The position numbers and the translations under genes were made by a program. DNA of 64,000 bases, taken from Hyperoplus lanceolatus (Eukaryota > Chordata > Actinopteri > Uranoscopiformes > Ammodytidae). The stretch is from the NCBI GenBank assembly GCA_026929865.2, contig CM049416.1, forward strand, positions 5,507,501-5,571,500, written 5' to 3'. This document shows positions 37,261 to 47,418 of the stretch, piece by piece; position 1 is the first letter of the stretch, and each line of letters begins with the position of its first letter. Under the pieces are notes generated by a model that was not told the origin of the DNA, did no database searches, and saw only the letters and a list, made by a program, of their open reading frames with translations.

Positions 37261-39380
37261 ATTTTCAGAATAAGACACTGTGTTCACTGCAGGTAAGAAT
37301 CTCAAAACAGACATATACAAGCATGTAAACCCTTCGGTTCCCCAGAAACCCACGGTATTACCATATGGTAATACTCATTTCTAGTTCAACAGTAGCCCAT
37401 TTGTTTAAGTTTCTCGGGACAAACTACATTTTACAGGATAACATTGAATTATCACAATTAAGTTTCCTTTGCCAGCAAAAAGCAAGTGCTTTTTTTATAT
37501 TGGTAGGCAAAGTTCCAATTTCAAATGCAATTGTGGACCACTGAGCAATAAAAACAGTTATTTTTCTTCTGATGTTTTCTCTGGCTCAGGATTTGCTTGA
37601 CATTAGGAATGCAACAAATCGCTCCACTCATTTCCTGGACCCTTCTGTGCATGGTGGCTCTTGATGAACAGACTCCAGCCTCAGTCCACTCCACGTTATA
37701 CCTTGTTCTTGAAAAGGATTTTCTTGGCAATCATCTCAAGGGTGCGGCCATCCTTGTTGCTTGGGCCCCTTTTCCAACTGCACAGATGAGCTGATGGCTG
37801 CTATCAAAGCAGCCTGGACATCCACACTTCAGCAATGTCATGCCGCATTTATGCAGCAGTTCTTGGAAAACCATCTAATCATTGAGTACATAAATGAACA
37901 CTCTTAAGAAGGCTGACATTTCTTATAATACATTTTTTTTAAATTGGCTTTATGTAATATACTTATATTTTTTGAGATACAGCTCATGGGAAAAAAAATG
38001 CAGTAAGTTGTAATCATAATCAAAATTAAAACAAAACAGGCATAACACATTTTGATTTGTGTGAGGAATATATGAAACTGTTCCTTTTTCATGATATTCA
38101 AATTCTTTTAGAAGTAAACAAAGTATTGTTTTATAATCCAGTCATTCCAGAAGATGTCAGCAGCGCACCTAAAGCTGCTCGACAACCAAGAACAAGTAGA
38201 CCAACAAGAACAAACTCAATTACAAATAAAAAAGACTAGATTAAATACAGAAGAAGTGGAATTTCATTCCTACAATGGCTCAAACGAAGCTGGGATTACA
38301 ATTGGCTTGAGCTAGCGAGACACTAAATGTGCCATGTTGAAATGCTGAAGCAGAAAAATAACTAACTTTTCCTATTGGCACTTTTAGACGCGCCATGCTG
38401 TGCTGCGCTGATTTTGTTTTCCCATTTCCACTTTTACTGCCTGTTGGACCTTCTCTGGAGCAGGTGTGTACAGTCACGTTGCAATCTATGTATCGGCTAT
38501 CGGACCGACAAATTTGCGGACAGTATCTGTTTCGACTGACATCCAAAGCCCAGAATCGGACCCGCTGAGCTGCTCCCGACATCTTTGCAGCAGTCAGATG
38601 AATAATCGCTCAACGGAGGAGAATTTCAACACTGCCAATAATATAGCAAACGAGGCAATCCCCTTCACACAATCACAGACAACACTAATGAAAAAGAACT
38701 GGTTGAATGTGAATCCAACTTGTACGAAAGATGCGGCCTGCGCCCACTGCTACTGGCCTGCGCAAGCTCGCTCCGCTAACCACAACACGTCAGGATTTTC
38801 GCTACTTTGCTCTGCTGACTGTGCGGCATCAAGTACTCACACAGGGCTGTAATAGTTCCACGGGCTATACACTGGGCGCTGCTAAGCTCGTTTTAGCTAG
38901 CGGGAAAACCCACAAATTGGCGTCTTTGAAAAGTACGACAGCTACGTCAATCTGTATCAACAGCTGAGACAGCATAGAAATCAAGTCATGAAAGCATGAC
39001 AGTGATGGCCCAGGCAAGTTTCAGTAGTTTTAATAATTGCCACATTGCTACGGCCTTTGACATTTTAAGAAAAGCATGCATTCATTTTCTAGGGAACATT
39101 TTTATACATTTACTATTTACTGTTAAGTAATCTTGAAAACAACAGCAGGCTGTAGTAGGCCTACAAGCTTTATTTTTTGCATTTTCAATGCTACTTTATT
39201 TTTATGTTTTAAATTGAGAAATGGGCTACATGAAGTATAATGGTCGGAATACAGAATTTGGCTTATATAGCACAAATTTTGATTGATAGGCTAATAATGT
39301 GTGGCCTACGTTAATTCATTTATTTAACAAATATTTGAATAGAAAAATAAAATGTTTCAAGGTGAGGTGATCCAGATTAT
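37260..39380. other. Intergenic with unrecognised fragments
   Basis: A stretch at about 37,590-37,890 reads with modest codon character in broken frames (CTDELMAAIKAAWTSTLQQC), reminiscent of a transposase tail, but I could not assign it. The second copy of the 26.3 kb repeat lies at about 38,570-38,720. The remainder is AT-rich. Confidence 0.35.
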
Positions 39381-39384
39381 TCCA

Positions 39385-40245
39385 GAAATGAGTGACTGCC
39401 AGACCACTGTGTGCCACCACCACCAGGGGGTGCTGGAGCTAATGGAACAGACCAGTCAGCGACCACATACCACTGGTCATGACCACTAGGGGCGCTCAAG
39501 CTAGTGGTACAGACTAGACAGCGACTGCTCCATAATTTAATAACTGGTCTCACTTTCTCTTCATCTCTGTACATGGCAATGCTTTTAAACAAAGAGATCC
39601 ATCGACTCTGCATTTAAATTTTAGAAGGAGTTTTTTTTTTTTCAACACAAAACGAGGAACACGTGTTCATTTTAAAATGTTTGATCAACTTCATTCATTA
39701 AACTCCAGACATGGAGAATGCCTGCCTTGATGACATAACTAACAACAAAGGAGAAAGGAAGGAAAAGGGGAGATGAAACAGAGGTGCAGAGGATTAGAAC
39801 CCACCTTGGTCTGTGTTTAAGACCATTGTCCCGTCTGGTCTGAGCCACAAGCTTTAGCGCCCCTAGTGGCAATGACCGGCACAACATGTTCCTAGAATCT
39901 AAAAAAAACACTAGTGTACCCTATATCAATAATATATCAGACTTTTTATTTTTTTAAACCTCTTTCCCCGGTTAGGATATAAACAAATCAGAGAGTGCTA
40001 CAATAAAAAAATCATCGCAGTGTGATTAATCTCTTTGTTTACAAGCATTGCCATTACAGCCATGTACAGAGAAGAAGAGAGACTGAGACCAGTGATTATA
40101 TTAAGAATGAGTCACTGTCTGGTCCGTACCACACACTTAAGCGCCCCTAGTGGTACTGACCGGTGGTCCCTATTGGTAATGACTAGTTGTTTGTGGTAGC
40201 AGCTCCAGCGCCCCCTTGTGGTAGTACAGTGTTGTGTGCACTGAC
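39385..40245. repeat. Inverted-repeat (foldback) structure with 'GCGCCCCTAGTGG' units
   Basis: The left arm (about 39,385-39,625) is the diverged inverse of the right arm (about 40,008-40,245). Shared blocks are GGGGGYGCTGGAGCT, GACCACTAGGGGCGCT, ACTGGTCTCA and GTACATGGC...AATGCTT.TAAACAAAGAGAT. The spacer has a third, shorter unit (TTTAGCGCCCCTAGTGGC, about 39,850). No coding region was seen. Confidence 0.65.
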
Positions 40246-40249
40246 ACAG

Positions 40250-41437
40250 ACCAGTGTATCGGCTACAAACCGCTCTCCTCTATCAGTTCCTGCCACCGGG
40301 CTTAAAAAAAAAAAAAATCCCAGGGGAAACACTGAACAAGTTCAAATATTTAAAGCAGCCATTAATGAGTTTTGCACTTTCTAATAAGTGATTCAGCTCC
40401 TATCTTGTGAGTGTTTTTTTCTGTTTAAAAATGACTTGTTAACGTCCTGAAAGGTTATCTTTGAGAGACTGGAGCTCACAGAGGCTGAAATATTTTCTAA
40501 AAAGGCAACCAAGAAGAGTAACCTAGGCTAGTTTTGCACTTGCCAAAATGTGATCCAAGCCCCTGCTTTGAGAAGTTATTCCAACATAGGCCTAATTAAT
40601 GCAGAGGCGACACAGCGTTGATAGGCAGCGCGCGCTCCCGCAGACGTAAACACTTTTTTTTGACACACCATGCACCTATGAAGAAACACCAGTTCAAATC
40701 TCTAATAAGTTACTTATTATTGGTACAAATGGCAACCCTACTACCGCTCATGTCGTCGGCACGAGAGGGGCTACTTAGATAGCTGAAGTAACATAAGATG
40801 TGTGTTAAGCAACAAAATAGTACACGTGATTGGAGCGGTGGCTGCGTCACATCTAGGCTACAGACCGAGGGGTGCTCTGTCCAAAAAAAACAAACTTTGT
40901 CAAATTCACCCGTCATTATGTGCCCTTTAACGCTCAACATTTCTTACCGTTGCGTTTAAACTTTTTCCGACGCATTTTCTGAACATCCGACCGTTGGAAT
41001 GGCTGTCGAGTGTGTTTCTACGATGATGAGAACCTCAGCACTCAAAACTCCACTGTCTCTGGATGAGGAAGAACCTTCAGCTTTAAACAATATATATAAA
41101 TCCCTTCGAGGTGTTTTTTTATCCGTTCACTTCCATTGGTCCAGTGTAGAAAAGCCAGGGGATTTTTTCTCAAGGTTTTTTCCACTGACGTCGCAAGCTT
41201 CAGTTCATCCGCGCTCCTTGTGCAGCTTTGGTGTCTGTGGAGGGGCGGACGTTGTGCAGGCCTCTTTATTGCCTTTCAGCATGAGCTCTCATTGGTCGGT
41301 CGTTGTTTGGTCATCTGATTAGGAGGGGTAAATAGTCCTACCGCTACTACTCGCACAGCCAGACCAAATAAGGCAAACGAAGCTGAATATGTTGAGAAGA
41401 GTAGGCCTAAATTAATTAAAAGAAAATGCTATTAAGT
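40250..41437. other. Intergenic, nothing assigned
   Basis: The stretch contains mixed-composition DNA without a TIR pair that I could close. Open frames at about 41.0-41.3 kb have no family likeness. Confidence 0.4.
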
Positions 41438-42007
41438 CCTGGTAATTTTTTTTTAAAGATTTTTTTTAGCATTTTTATGCTTTATTGATAGTGTAGAGCA
41501 GTTGTTCTCAATTATTTTCTGTCATGCCCCCCCTAGGCGCCCCCCTAAATTGAAATGCTATGGAGAACCTGCTAATATTTATTTATTTATCTGTACAAAA
41601 CCACTGTATGAGTTTCTGGCACGAGCATTCTGCATACAATCACCTTATTATCAAATTAGATAACAAAAACTAGCTGAGATAACTTCTGCAGCAAAAAAAT
41701 TCAAAGTTCAGTTTATTAGCTCAATTTGTAACATTTAAACAAGACTGCTCAGTCTAAACAAGAGCAAATGATTCACTGAGGTTTGTATTTCACTCAAAAC
41801 ATTTTTAAACTGTAAACATAGTTAAGGTGGTGTTTTTTTATTATTATAGTTCAATGGGCCTTCTGTGATAACCAATAATTCATTAATGTTATTATTAGTC
41901 CACTTGCTTGATTTATTTTTAAATAGCCTACAGAGACACTTGGAGACACACGTGGACATTTATTTACTGCAATTTGCGGCCTTTCGCGCGGATATGACCA
42001 TACACAA

Positions 42008-43446
42008 CAGGGCCGGCGGTAGCCAGGGGCCAGGGTGGGCCGTGCCCACCCAAATGTGAGCTGTGCCCGCCCAATCAAAAAAATATATATATATATTTTT
42101 TTTTAGGAGGAAGTCCAGACCCACTATCGGACGGACCTGTTCATTCGCTGTACAAGAAAATGTCAAATAAAATTCAGACATTAAATTAATACTAAAGAAT
42201 ATACCATTACCATGCATTGCTTCTAATTGTATTATTGGGTGGGCAGGACAGCCTGCCTCCAAGTTACCCACCCGCTTACAGTGGTCACTGGTCAGCAGCG
42301 CCGGCCCGAGGCATAAGCGAAATGAGCGGTTGCTTAGGGTCCCGACTGCCAGGGGCCCCCCCCCAATTTTTTTTTAGTTTGTGTGTTTGATATCAACATC
42401 ATATTATGTGAATGTAAATTATCATACAATAAAAGGAATACAATGTTTTGGTAGATAGTTAATATCTTAATAATTGAATCAGTTCATCTGGGAGGTAATC
42501 CGTGGTTAACTGATCACGTCACGTTCAAGTCCATGGCATGCACAGTGTGTATTGAGTTTATTTAGAAATATTTGAAAATGGGGGTGCCCTCAGTTGCCCA
42601 TGCACTGAGTAGGCCTATAGTCTATAGCCTATTTCAGCCTCGCCTGTGGAAAAAAAGATAACTGGACAACAGAGTTCTTCTGCTTCGTTCCTCTCACTGC
42701 ATTTAAATGAATTCATTATATTACAGAAAAATATGTCCCGTAAAAGAAAAAGAGCTCCAAGCCCATCCCAGAGGAACCTGCATAATATTTTATTTCTAAT
42801 TTATATTTCTATGGAAAATCCATGTGTCTTTCTTCAATAGCTTCTAATTCATCCGACCCAGTGTCTTCAAATTATTTGTTCACACAAAATTCCTCAGATT
42901 TAGCCTCTTAATTTTCCTCTCAAAGTGCACCAGATTCATGCATTTCACTTTCAAAAGGTAAAAAAAAATCTCCCGGGGGGGGGGGCATACCCCCGGACCC
43001 CCCTAGCAGGGTCGTGACCTCGGCTGGCTACTATTTTCACCCAGCTGGACATCAGAGGCAATAGTGGAAAGTAGTGTGTATACTATATAGCTCTGGACTC
43101 CCACCATCCAGGTTGCCCAGTCCCAAAGCTTTCTCTTCAATCAGCTCAGGCTGCCTACAATTTAAAAAAAAGATACATTATGTTGTATATAATGTATATT
43201 ATATGTTATTCATAAACATTTGGGAAAAAAAACATGCAAGAGTCAAATCTCCCACACAGCAACACTCAAAGTTAATTTGCATATTGTGTTCTACACAATT
43301 CACAGTAAATGTGCCAAAAAGCAGACGCAGAGATCTTACAAGGGCTAAAAATTTCGGCTCGCGCGCATCTTCGGCCTCTCTGCCTGGTGTGCCCACCCAA
43401 AATTTCTACAGGCCCACCCAAATCTAACTGTCTAGAACCGGGCCTG
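42008..43446. mobile_element. Second hAT element (1.4 kb), nested
   Basis: The ends are CAGGGCCGGCGGTAGCC and ...TAGAACCGGGCCTG, with the perfect target duplication ATACACAA (42000-42007 and 43447-43454). The subterminal GTGCCCACCCAAA repeats are in both ends. An inner sequence starting at about 42,296 (AGCGCCGGCCCGAGGCATAA) looks like the end of a further element whose other side I could not find. Confidence 0.88.
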
Positions 43447-43889
43447 ATACACAAGCACACATCGAGCACTTAAAAAAAAATATATATAGGGGAAGGTGGG
43501 GTGATTTGTGCATTTTGGAAGTTGCAAAACCCCTTGTTTCTAGAAAACCGTGGAAGAAATTGGAAATGTGACCACATATTTAAGAAGAGCCATCCATTTG
43601 ACTCATCCTGTATAGAAGGGAGACACAAGGAATAAGATATAAGCACATTTATGCTCAAAAAACTGTGTTTTGCCTTTCAAAGTAAAATTTCCATGATCAA
43701 GGTTTTTTGATTATTGTGTCTGAACAATTATAGACACGTTTGAAAACATTTGACACATGTTTTAGTGCTTTGGTATGCTACACTTTGAGTCTATATAGTT
43801 AGCACAATGTCAACCCTAAATTGCTGCATCATGCCTATTATCCAAAATTCTGGGGATGGGGTGATTTGTGCGCAAGGGCCTGGGTGAGT

Positions 43890-44215
43890 TATAAGTAAGT
43901 AAGTAAGTAAAATGTATTTATAAAAGCACATTTATGACAGTTTGCACTGTCCAAAGTGCTGTACATAGTGCATTCAGTAGGTAAACAATGAAGGTAAAAT
44001 AACAATAACCAAAATAAAAGACGTAAAGCCCATACATCCACATAAACACAGATAGTAGTGCAGAGGTAAGTAAGTAGTGCAGAGGTTAATGGGGAGGAAA
44101 CACCAGGGTGTACATATGGGTTTTGAGCCTTGATTTAAAGGCAGAAATGTAGGGGGAATCACATTTGTCAGGTGGCAGTTGGTTCCACAAGCACGGAGCA
44201 ACTAGTGCAAAGTAC
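43890..44215 (-). mobile_element. LINE 3' fragment within the TA-target element
   Basis: It starts at tandem AAGT units (about 43,891-43,911). The minus strand reads as a decayed LINE end (TTGTGGAACCAACTGCCACC...), and CCAAAGTGCTGTACATAGTG is a typical LINE 3' UTR block. Confidence 0.5.
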
Positions 44216-44224
44216 ATTTCTGAG

Positions 44225-44389
44225 AGTTGTGCCAGTGGCATGGCTGTATACGCTGGTCACCAAAAGAAAGTGATAGTCTACAGTAGCTCAGGAGAGAGTG
44301 ACATCTCAATTCCACTTAACGACACCACTGATGAGAGTTCAGATGGCCAGAAAGATGATGATGGTGACTTTGTCATTGTGACACAATGA
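44225..44389 (+). pseudogene. Fragment of a transposase C-terminus in the TA-target element
   Basis: The open stretch reads VYAGHQKKVIVYSSSGESD, then SSDGQKDDDGDFVIVTQ before a stop. An acidic stretch followed by GDFVIV resembles the C-terminal part of pogo/Tigger-type transposases in fish. Its start is lost in the LINE-derived sequence before it. The assignment is tentative. Confidence 0.4.
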
Positions 44390-44880
44390 CGCACAAATCA
44401 CCCCACTACGTGGGGTGATTTGTGCGACAAGACAACTTTTTTTCCGAAAGCTATATTTCTTAAACAGTTTATTCCAGATCCAAAGTTTTTATTGCCAGGG
44501 ATGCACAACATCCTGAAATATATGTACATATTTGAGTTGGAGACATAACTGTCAAGGCCTCACTTTAAAATCACTTTGAGTAAAAAGTTGCACAAATCAC
44601 CCCACCTTCCCCTATATATTTTTTTGGTCAGTTGGAAATCAAGGCAGCCCGCGCCCCCCGTGACAACTCATGGCGCCCCCCAGGGGACCGTGCCCCACCA
44701 TTTGAGAAGCACTGGTGTAGAGACAGAGTTGAAATGGGGCAGAGAGGGGAGTGACATGCAGAGAACGACCGCGGGCTGGAATTGAACCCGAGTCCGCTGC
44801 TGGCCGAGGCCCATGGGGGGGACACCCTACCAACTGAGCTAAGGGCGCCCCCTGGTACATGTTTTTTATTGCTAATAATT

Positions 44881-45000
44881 AGTGCTGTCAGTTTAACGCG
44901 TTATTAACGGCGTTAACGCAAACCCATTTTAACGGCGTCAATTTTTTTATCGCGCGATTAACGCTCGTCATGGCCTAGGAAACGTTGTGGTTTTTTCACA
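44881..45000. mobile_element. Terminal part of a common fish element (GTTAACGCG type)
   Basis: AGTGCTGTCAGTTTAACGCG, then TTATTAACGGCGTTAACGC and ATCGCGCGATTAACGC is a recurrent teleost repeat end, probably hAT. I did not find its other end; the hAT element at 45,106 was inserted just behind it. Confidence 0.5.
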
Positions 45001-45105
45001 TGCTGTTGCATTAACTAGTAATGTTAGAACAACTGAAACACCACAAACTATAGGCCTACATATGGCTCGCATTTAAGTTACTGTCAATTCAAATGGAACA
45101 TGTCC

Positions 45106-46490
45106 CAGTGGCGTGGCGTGGGGATTTTTTTTGAGGAAGCTAAGTGAGACAACACCTTTAATCTACATGTTTATTGGAAGGTGGGGGACAGAAAAGAGTA
45201 GGCTACGTCGCAGCTTGTATTTAATGTAACTACAAGAGCTATTATAGCGCCTGGTCACTTTACCAGGATTTAGGCCTACACACGCCTGTAATCTGTCCGA
45301 CACCGCTCGTTCGCTCTCTCTCTCTCTCTCTCACACTCATTCACTCACTCTCTCACTCACACACCTCCTGATCGTTTTATTAAATTATACATTTTATTAT
45401 AAATGCACCCCCCACCCCGACCGGAATGCACAGCTAGCCGCTTAATGCCCAATGCAGATTCGAATTCATTCACAATATAATTAGGAGACGTTTTAGGCTA
45501 TTTTAAGTTTCACGTTCACGTGAGACACGACTCACACAATCAGTTGTATGTGCTTGACATACACACAGACTTTTTGTACATCCTTTTCGTTTAAGAACTA
45601 GGCCAAATGTTCATTATACAACACTACTTAAGACAACCCAGAACAACTTCAGTGGATATACCAATGCAACTTAATCCAGGCAATCAAGGCACATACAGCA
45701 ATAAAATAACACAAAACATAACACACATAGCTACACGGACAGTTCAGGGAACAGTTAACCCGCGCCGGGAAAAGGTGTGTATTTTACTCACTATTTGTAG
45801 AGGAAGGCCATTAGCTGAAGATTGCCGCTATCAGCTAGCCACTCGGTGCGGACATAGTTCTCCTCACTGAAAGTGCGATAAACTTTCTTTCTCTCCACAC
45901 GCATTGGCCTGCCGTCAGATTTGATTTTTAATGGCTCCTCAATTGGCAGTTTGTTAAAATTATTTTTTACTAAAAACTCAAAATCTCCACCCTCCATAAC
46001 TGTTGCTAATATGATAACAATGCAAACATGCTTATCTCCCGCTATTGTTATTGTTGTTAAATTTCAGTGATGTTGATAATGATGCTTTGATTTGATTGGT
46101 GTGAAGCCAAGGGCCGAGTGGCTTCCCTTGGCACCCTCATGACACCCTCCTGACCAATCACAGGAGGGCAGTGTTATGACAATAGCCTCACCTGATTGGT
46201 CAATCCTTCTTTCTTTTTTCACTAAGGGATGCCAGCTCGGGCTGGCTTCCTCGCGAACATACAGTGTGCAGTGTCGTGTTTCGCTACGCCTTCAGAATGT
46301 AACTTTAAAGGGGCGCTGTTTCGCGTATTGTGAAATGCTCAAAGAGAGGAGAAAAATGGGGAAGAAATGACAGCAACACAGCACCAAAGAATTTCCTTAA
46401 CTGTTAAAAAATGTTTTTATTGGATGACAACTCCAGCCTAAAAAACAGGGAAGCCTGGCTTCCCTTGGCCTCCGGGAGAAAACGCCGCTG
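45106..46490. mobile_element. hAT-like element with transposase N-terminal remnant
   Basis: The ends CAGTGGCGTGGCGTG and ...AAAACGCCGCTG pair over the outer 8-9 bases. The flanks ACATGTCC and ACTGTCCT are similar but not identical, so the target duplication is decayed or misread. The element carries the minus-strand transposase fragment at 45,791-45,997. Confidence 0.6.
45791..45997 (-). pseudogene. hAT transposase N-terminus (ZMYM1-like), remnant
   Basis: The peptide has EFLVKNNFNKLPIEEPLKIK, then SDGRPMRVERKKVYRTFSEE and RTEWLADSGNLQLMAFLYK. The order 'FNxLxIEExLxIKxxGRP...YxRxFxxxxYxxxxWLxxS' is the start of the TTF-type-finger hAT transposases known as ZMYM1-like in fish. The catalytic core is absent, so it is a non-coding remnant. 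Confidence 0.6.
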
Positions 46491-46956
46491 ACTGTCCTAC
46501 AGCGTAATTTCACATTAAAATCATTTAACTGGCAAAACGTCAAGTCAATTCTGACTTTTATTTTGAAGCAGAAACAGGTAAGCTGGGTGGGGGAAGAGGA
46601 GGGGGAGACAGGTTGGAAGGCAGACAGTTCTAATATACATACATTGGCCGCGTTTCCCAGATTCGATCGTTCTTTGGGACCAAAGAAGGGTCGAAAGAAG
46701 GGTTCGCCTAAGAAGGAGCGCTAAGAAGGAGCGTTAAGATACGGGTGTTTCCCAGATGGCTTCTTAAGTGCCATCTTTGGAGAACGCGTAAGTTGAAGCG
46801 AAAGAAGCTCTTTAGTGGGAGCTGTCCACCGCGGTCGTGCTGAAACTGAATAAATCGATGCCAGGCAAATCGATCACCCACCTCTTTATCAGCGCATACG
46901 TCACACACAGCGCCCCGTGGTCTCCCCCACACAGGTGGAATTAGGCTACGCATGTA

Positions 46957-46958
46957 TT

Positions 46959-46989
<31 letters not shown>

Positions 46990-47001
46990 TGCAGGTGTGT
47001 G
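46957..47001. repeat. (GT)n plus poly-G tract
   Basis: GT repeats pass into a run of about 18 G and back to GT, within the Harbinger derivative. Confidence 0.85.
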
Positions 47002-47085
47002 TGTCAACAAGTGTATCAAAGTAGTAATCAAGCCCATTAGCGCATATATACCCCGTGGATATAGGCACACACATGTGATGTGAGA

Positions 47086-47418
47086 ATGGAAGAAAGCCGC
47101 AGCAAAAGAAACAATCGGGCACCGTTGTTTAACGTGGAGGAGATGGGCGTCTTAGTGGACGAGGTCTGGCAGCACCGGGGAGTTTTATTCGGGGGAACAA
47201 GGGGCAAAAAGAACATCACGGTGAAGAACCGTGTTAGGCAGGCAATAGCCGAAAATATGTCCCCCTCCAGCCCATGTGGCCTGCGTGACAGGCGCGCTGT
47301 GAGGAAGAAGTGGCAGGAGTTCCAGAACCAAACAAAAAGGAAGAGTGCGAAGGTTCAACTAATCAATCTCCCTTCGTTGCAGGTGATGCAGACGCCCAGT
47401 AAAGACAGCGCGGAGTAA
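47086..47418 (+). CDS. Harbinger Myb/SANT-like DNA-binding protein (110 aa)
   Basis: Starting at ATG 47086 (MEESRSKRNNRAPLFNVEEM), the frame encodes a Myb/SANT-like domain: LFNVEEMGVLVDEVWQHR, VLFGGTRGKKN, RVRQAIAENM, and RRAVRKKWQEFQNQTKRK. This is the Myb_DNA-bind_5 layout seen in the second protein of Harbinger transposons and in host NAIF1/MSANTD-type proteins. In Harbingers it binds DNA and brings the transposase to the nucleus. The stretch CAATCTCCCTTCGTTGCAG at about 47,364-47,382 looks like an intron acceptor, so the last 12 codons may belong to a separate exon, with the intron partly read through or lost. AATAAA follows the stop at about 47,440. The frame is open, but expression is unknown. 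Confidence 0.7.
   Translation: MEESRSKRNNRAPLFNVEEMGVLVDEVWQHRGVLFGGTRGKKNITVKNRVRQAIAENMSPSSPCGLRDRRAVRKKWQEFQNQTKRKSAKVQLINLPSLQVMQTPSKDSAE

Larger units (their letters stand above)
43489..44612. mobile_element. TA-target TIR element (Tc1/mariner or pogo type), 1.1 kb
   Basis: Near-perfect TIRs GGGGAAGGTGGGGTGATTTG, TGCA and TGCACAAATCACCCCACCTT, CCCC are flanked by TA (TATA on both sides). The TIR core GTGGGGTGATTTGTGC also occurs inside, near 43,856 and 44,398-44,425. A transposase C-terminal fragment and a LINE-tail fragment lie within. Confidence 0.8.
41499..44714. mobile_element. hAT element inserted in the SINE (3.2 kb with inserts)
   Basis: The ends are CAGTTGTTCTCAATT and ...TTTGAGAAGCACTG, with the perfect 8-bp target duplication GTGTAGAG (41491-41498 and 44715-44722) taken from SINE sequence. 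The subterminal CGCCCCCC blocks at both sides are similar. The body is short once the two inner elements (42,008-43,446 and 43,489-44,612) are removed. No transposase is present. Confidence 0.88.
41445..44850 (-). mobile_element. tRNA-derived SINE, split by a hAT insertion
   Basis: The minus strand starts GGGCGCCCTTAGCTCAGTTG, GTAGGGTG (A box) and has GGGTTCAATTCCAGCC (B box) about 50 bp later, i.e. a tRNA-like head. The tail reads GCATGTCACTCCCC then, beyond the insert, TATCAATAAAGCATAAAAAT. It is bounded by CCTGGTA on both sides (41438-41444 and 44851-44857). The SINE pieces are 44,850-44,715 and 41,498-41,445. It is not a functional tRNA gene. Confidence 0.8.

Noticed and set aside
44770-44850. 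tRNA gene candidate on the minus strand
   Set aside because: A and B boxes are present, but the acceptor and anticodon stems do not fold as a tRNA. It heads a SINE with its own target duplication.
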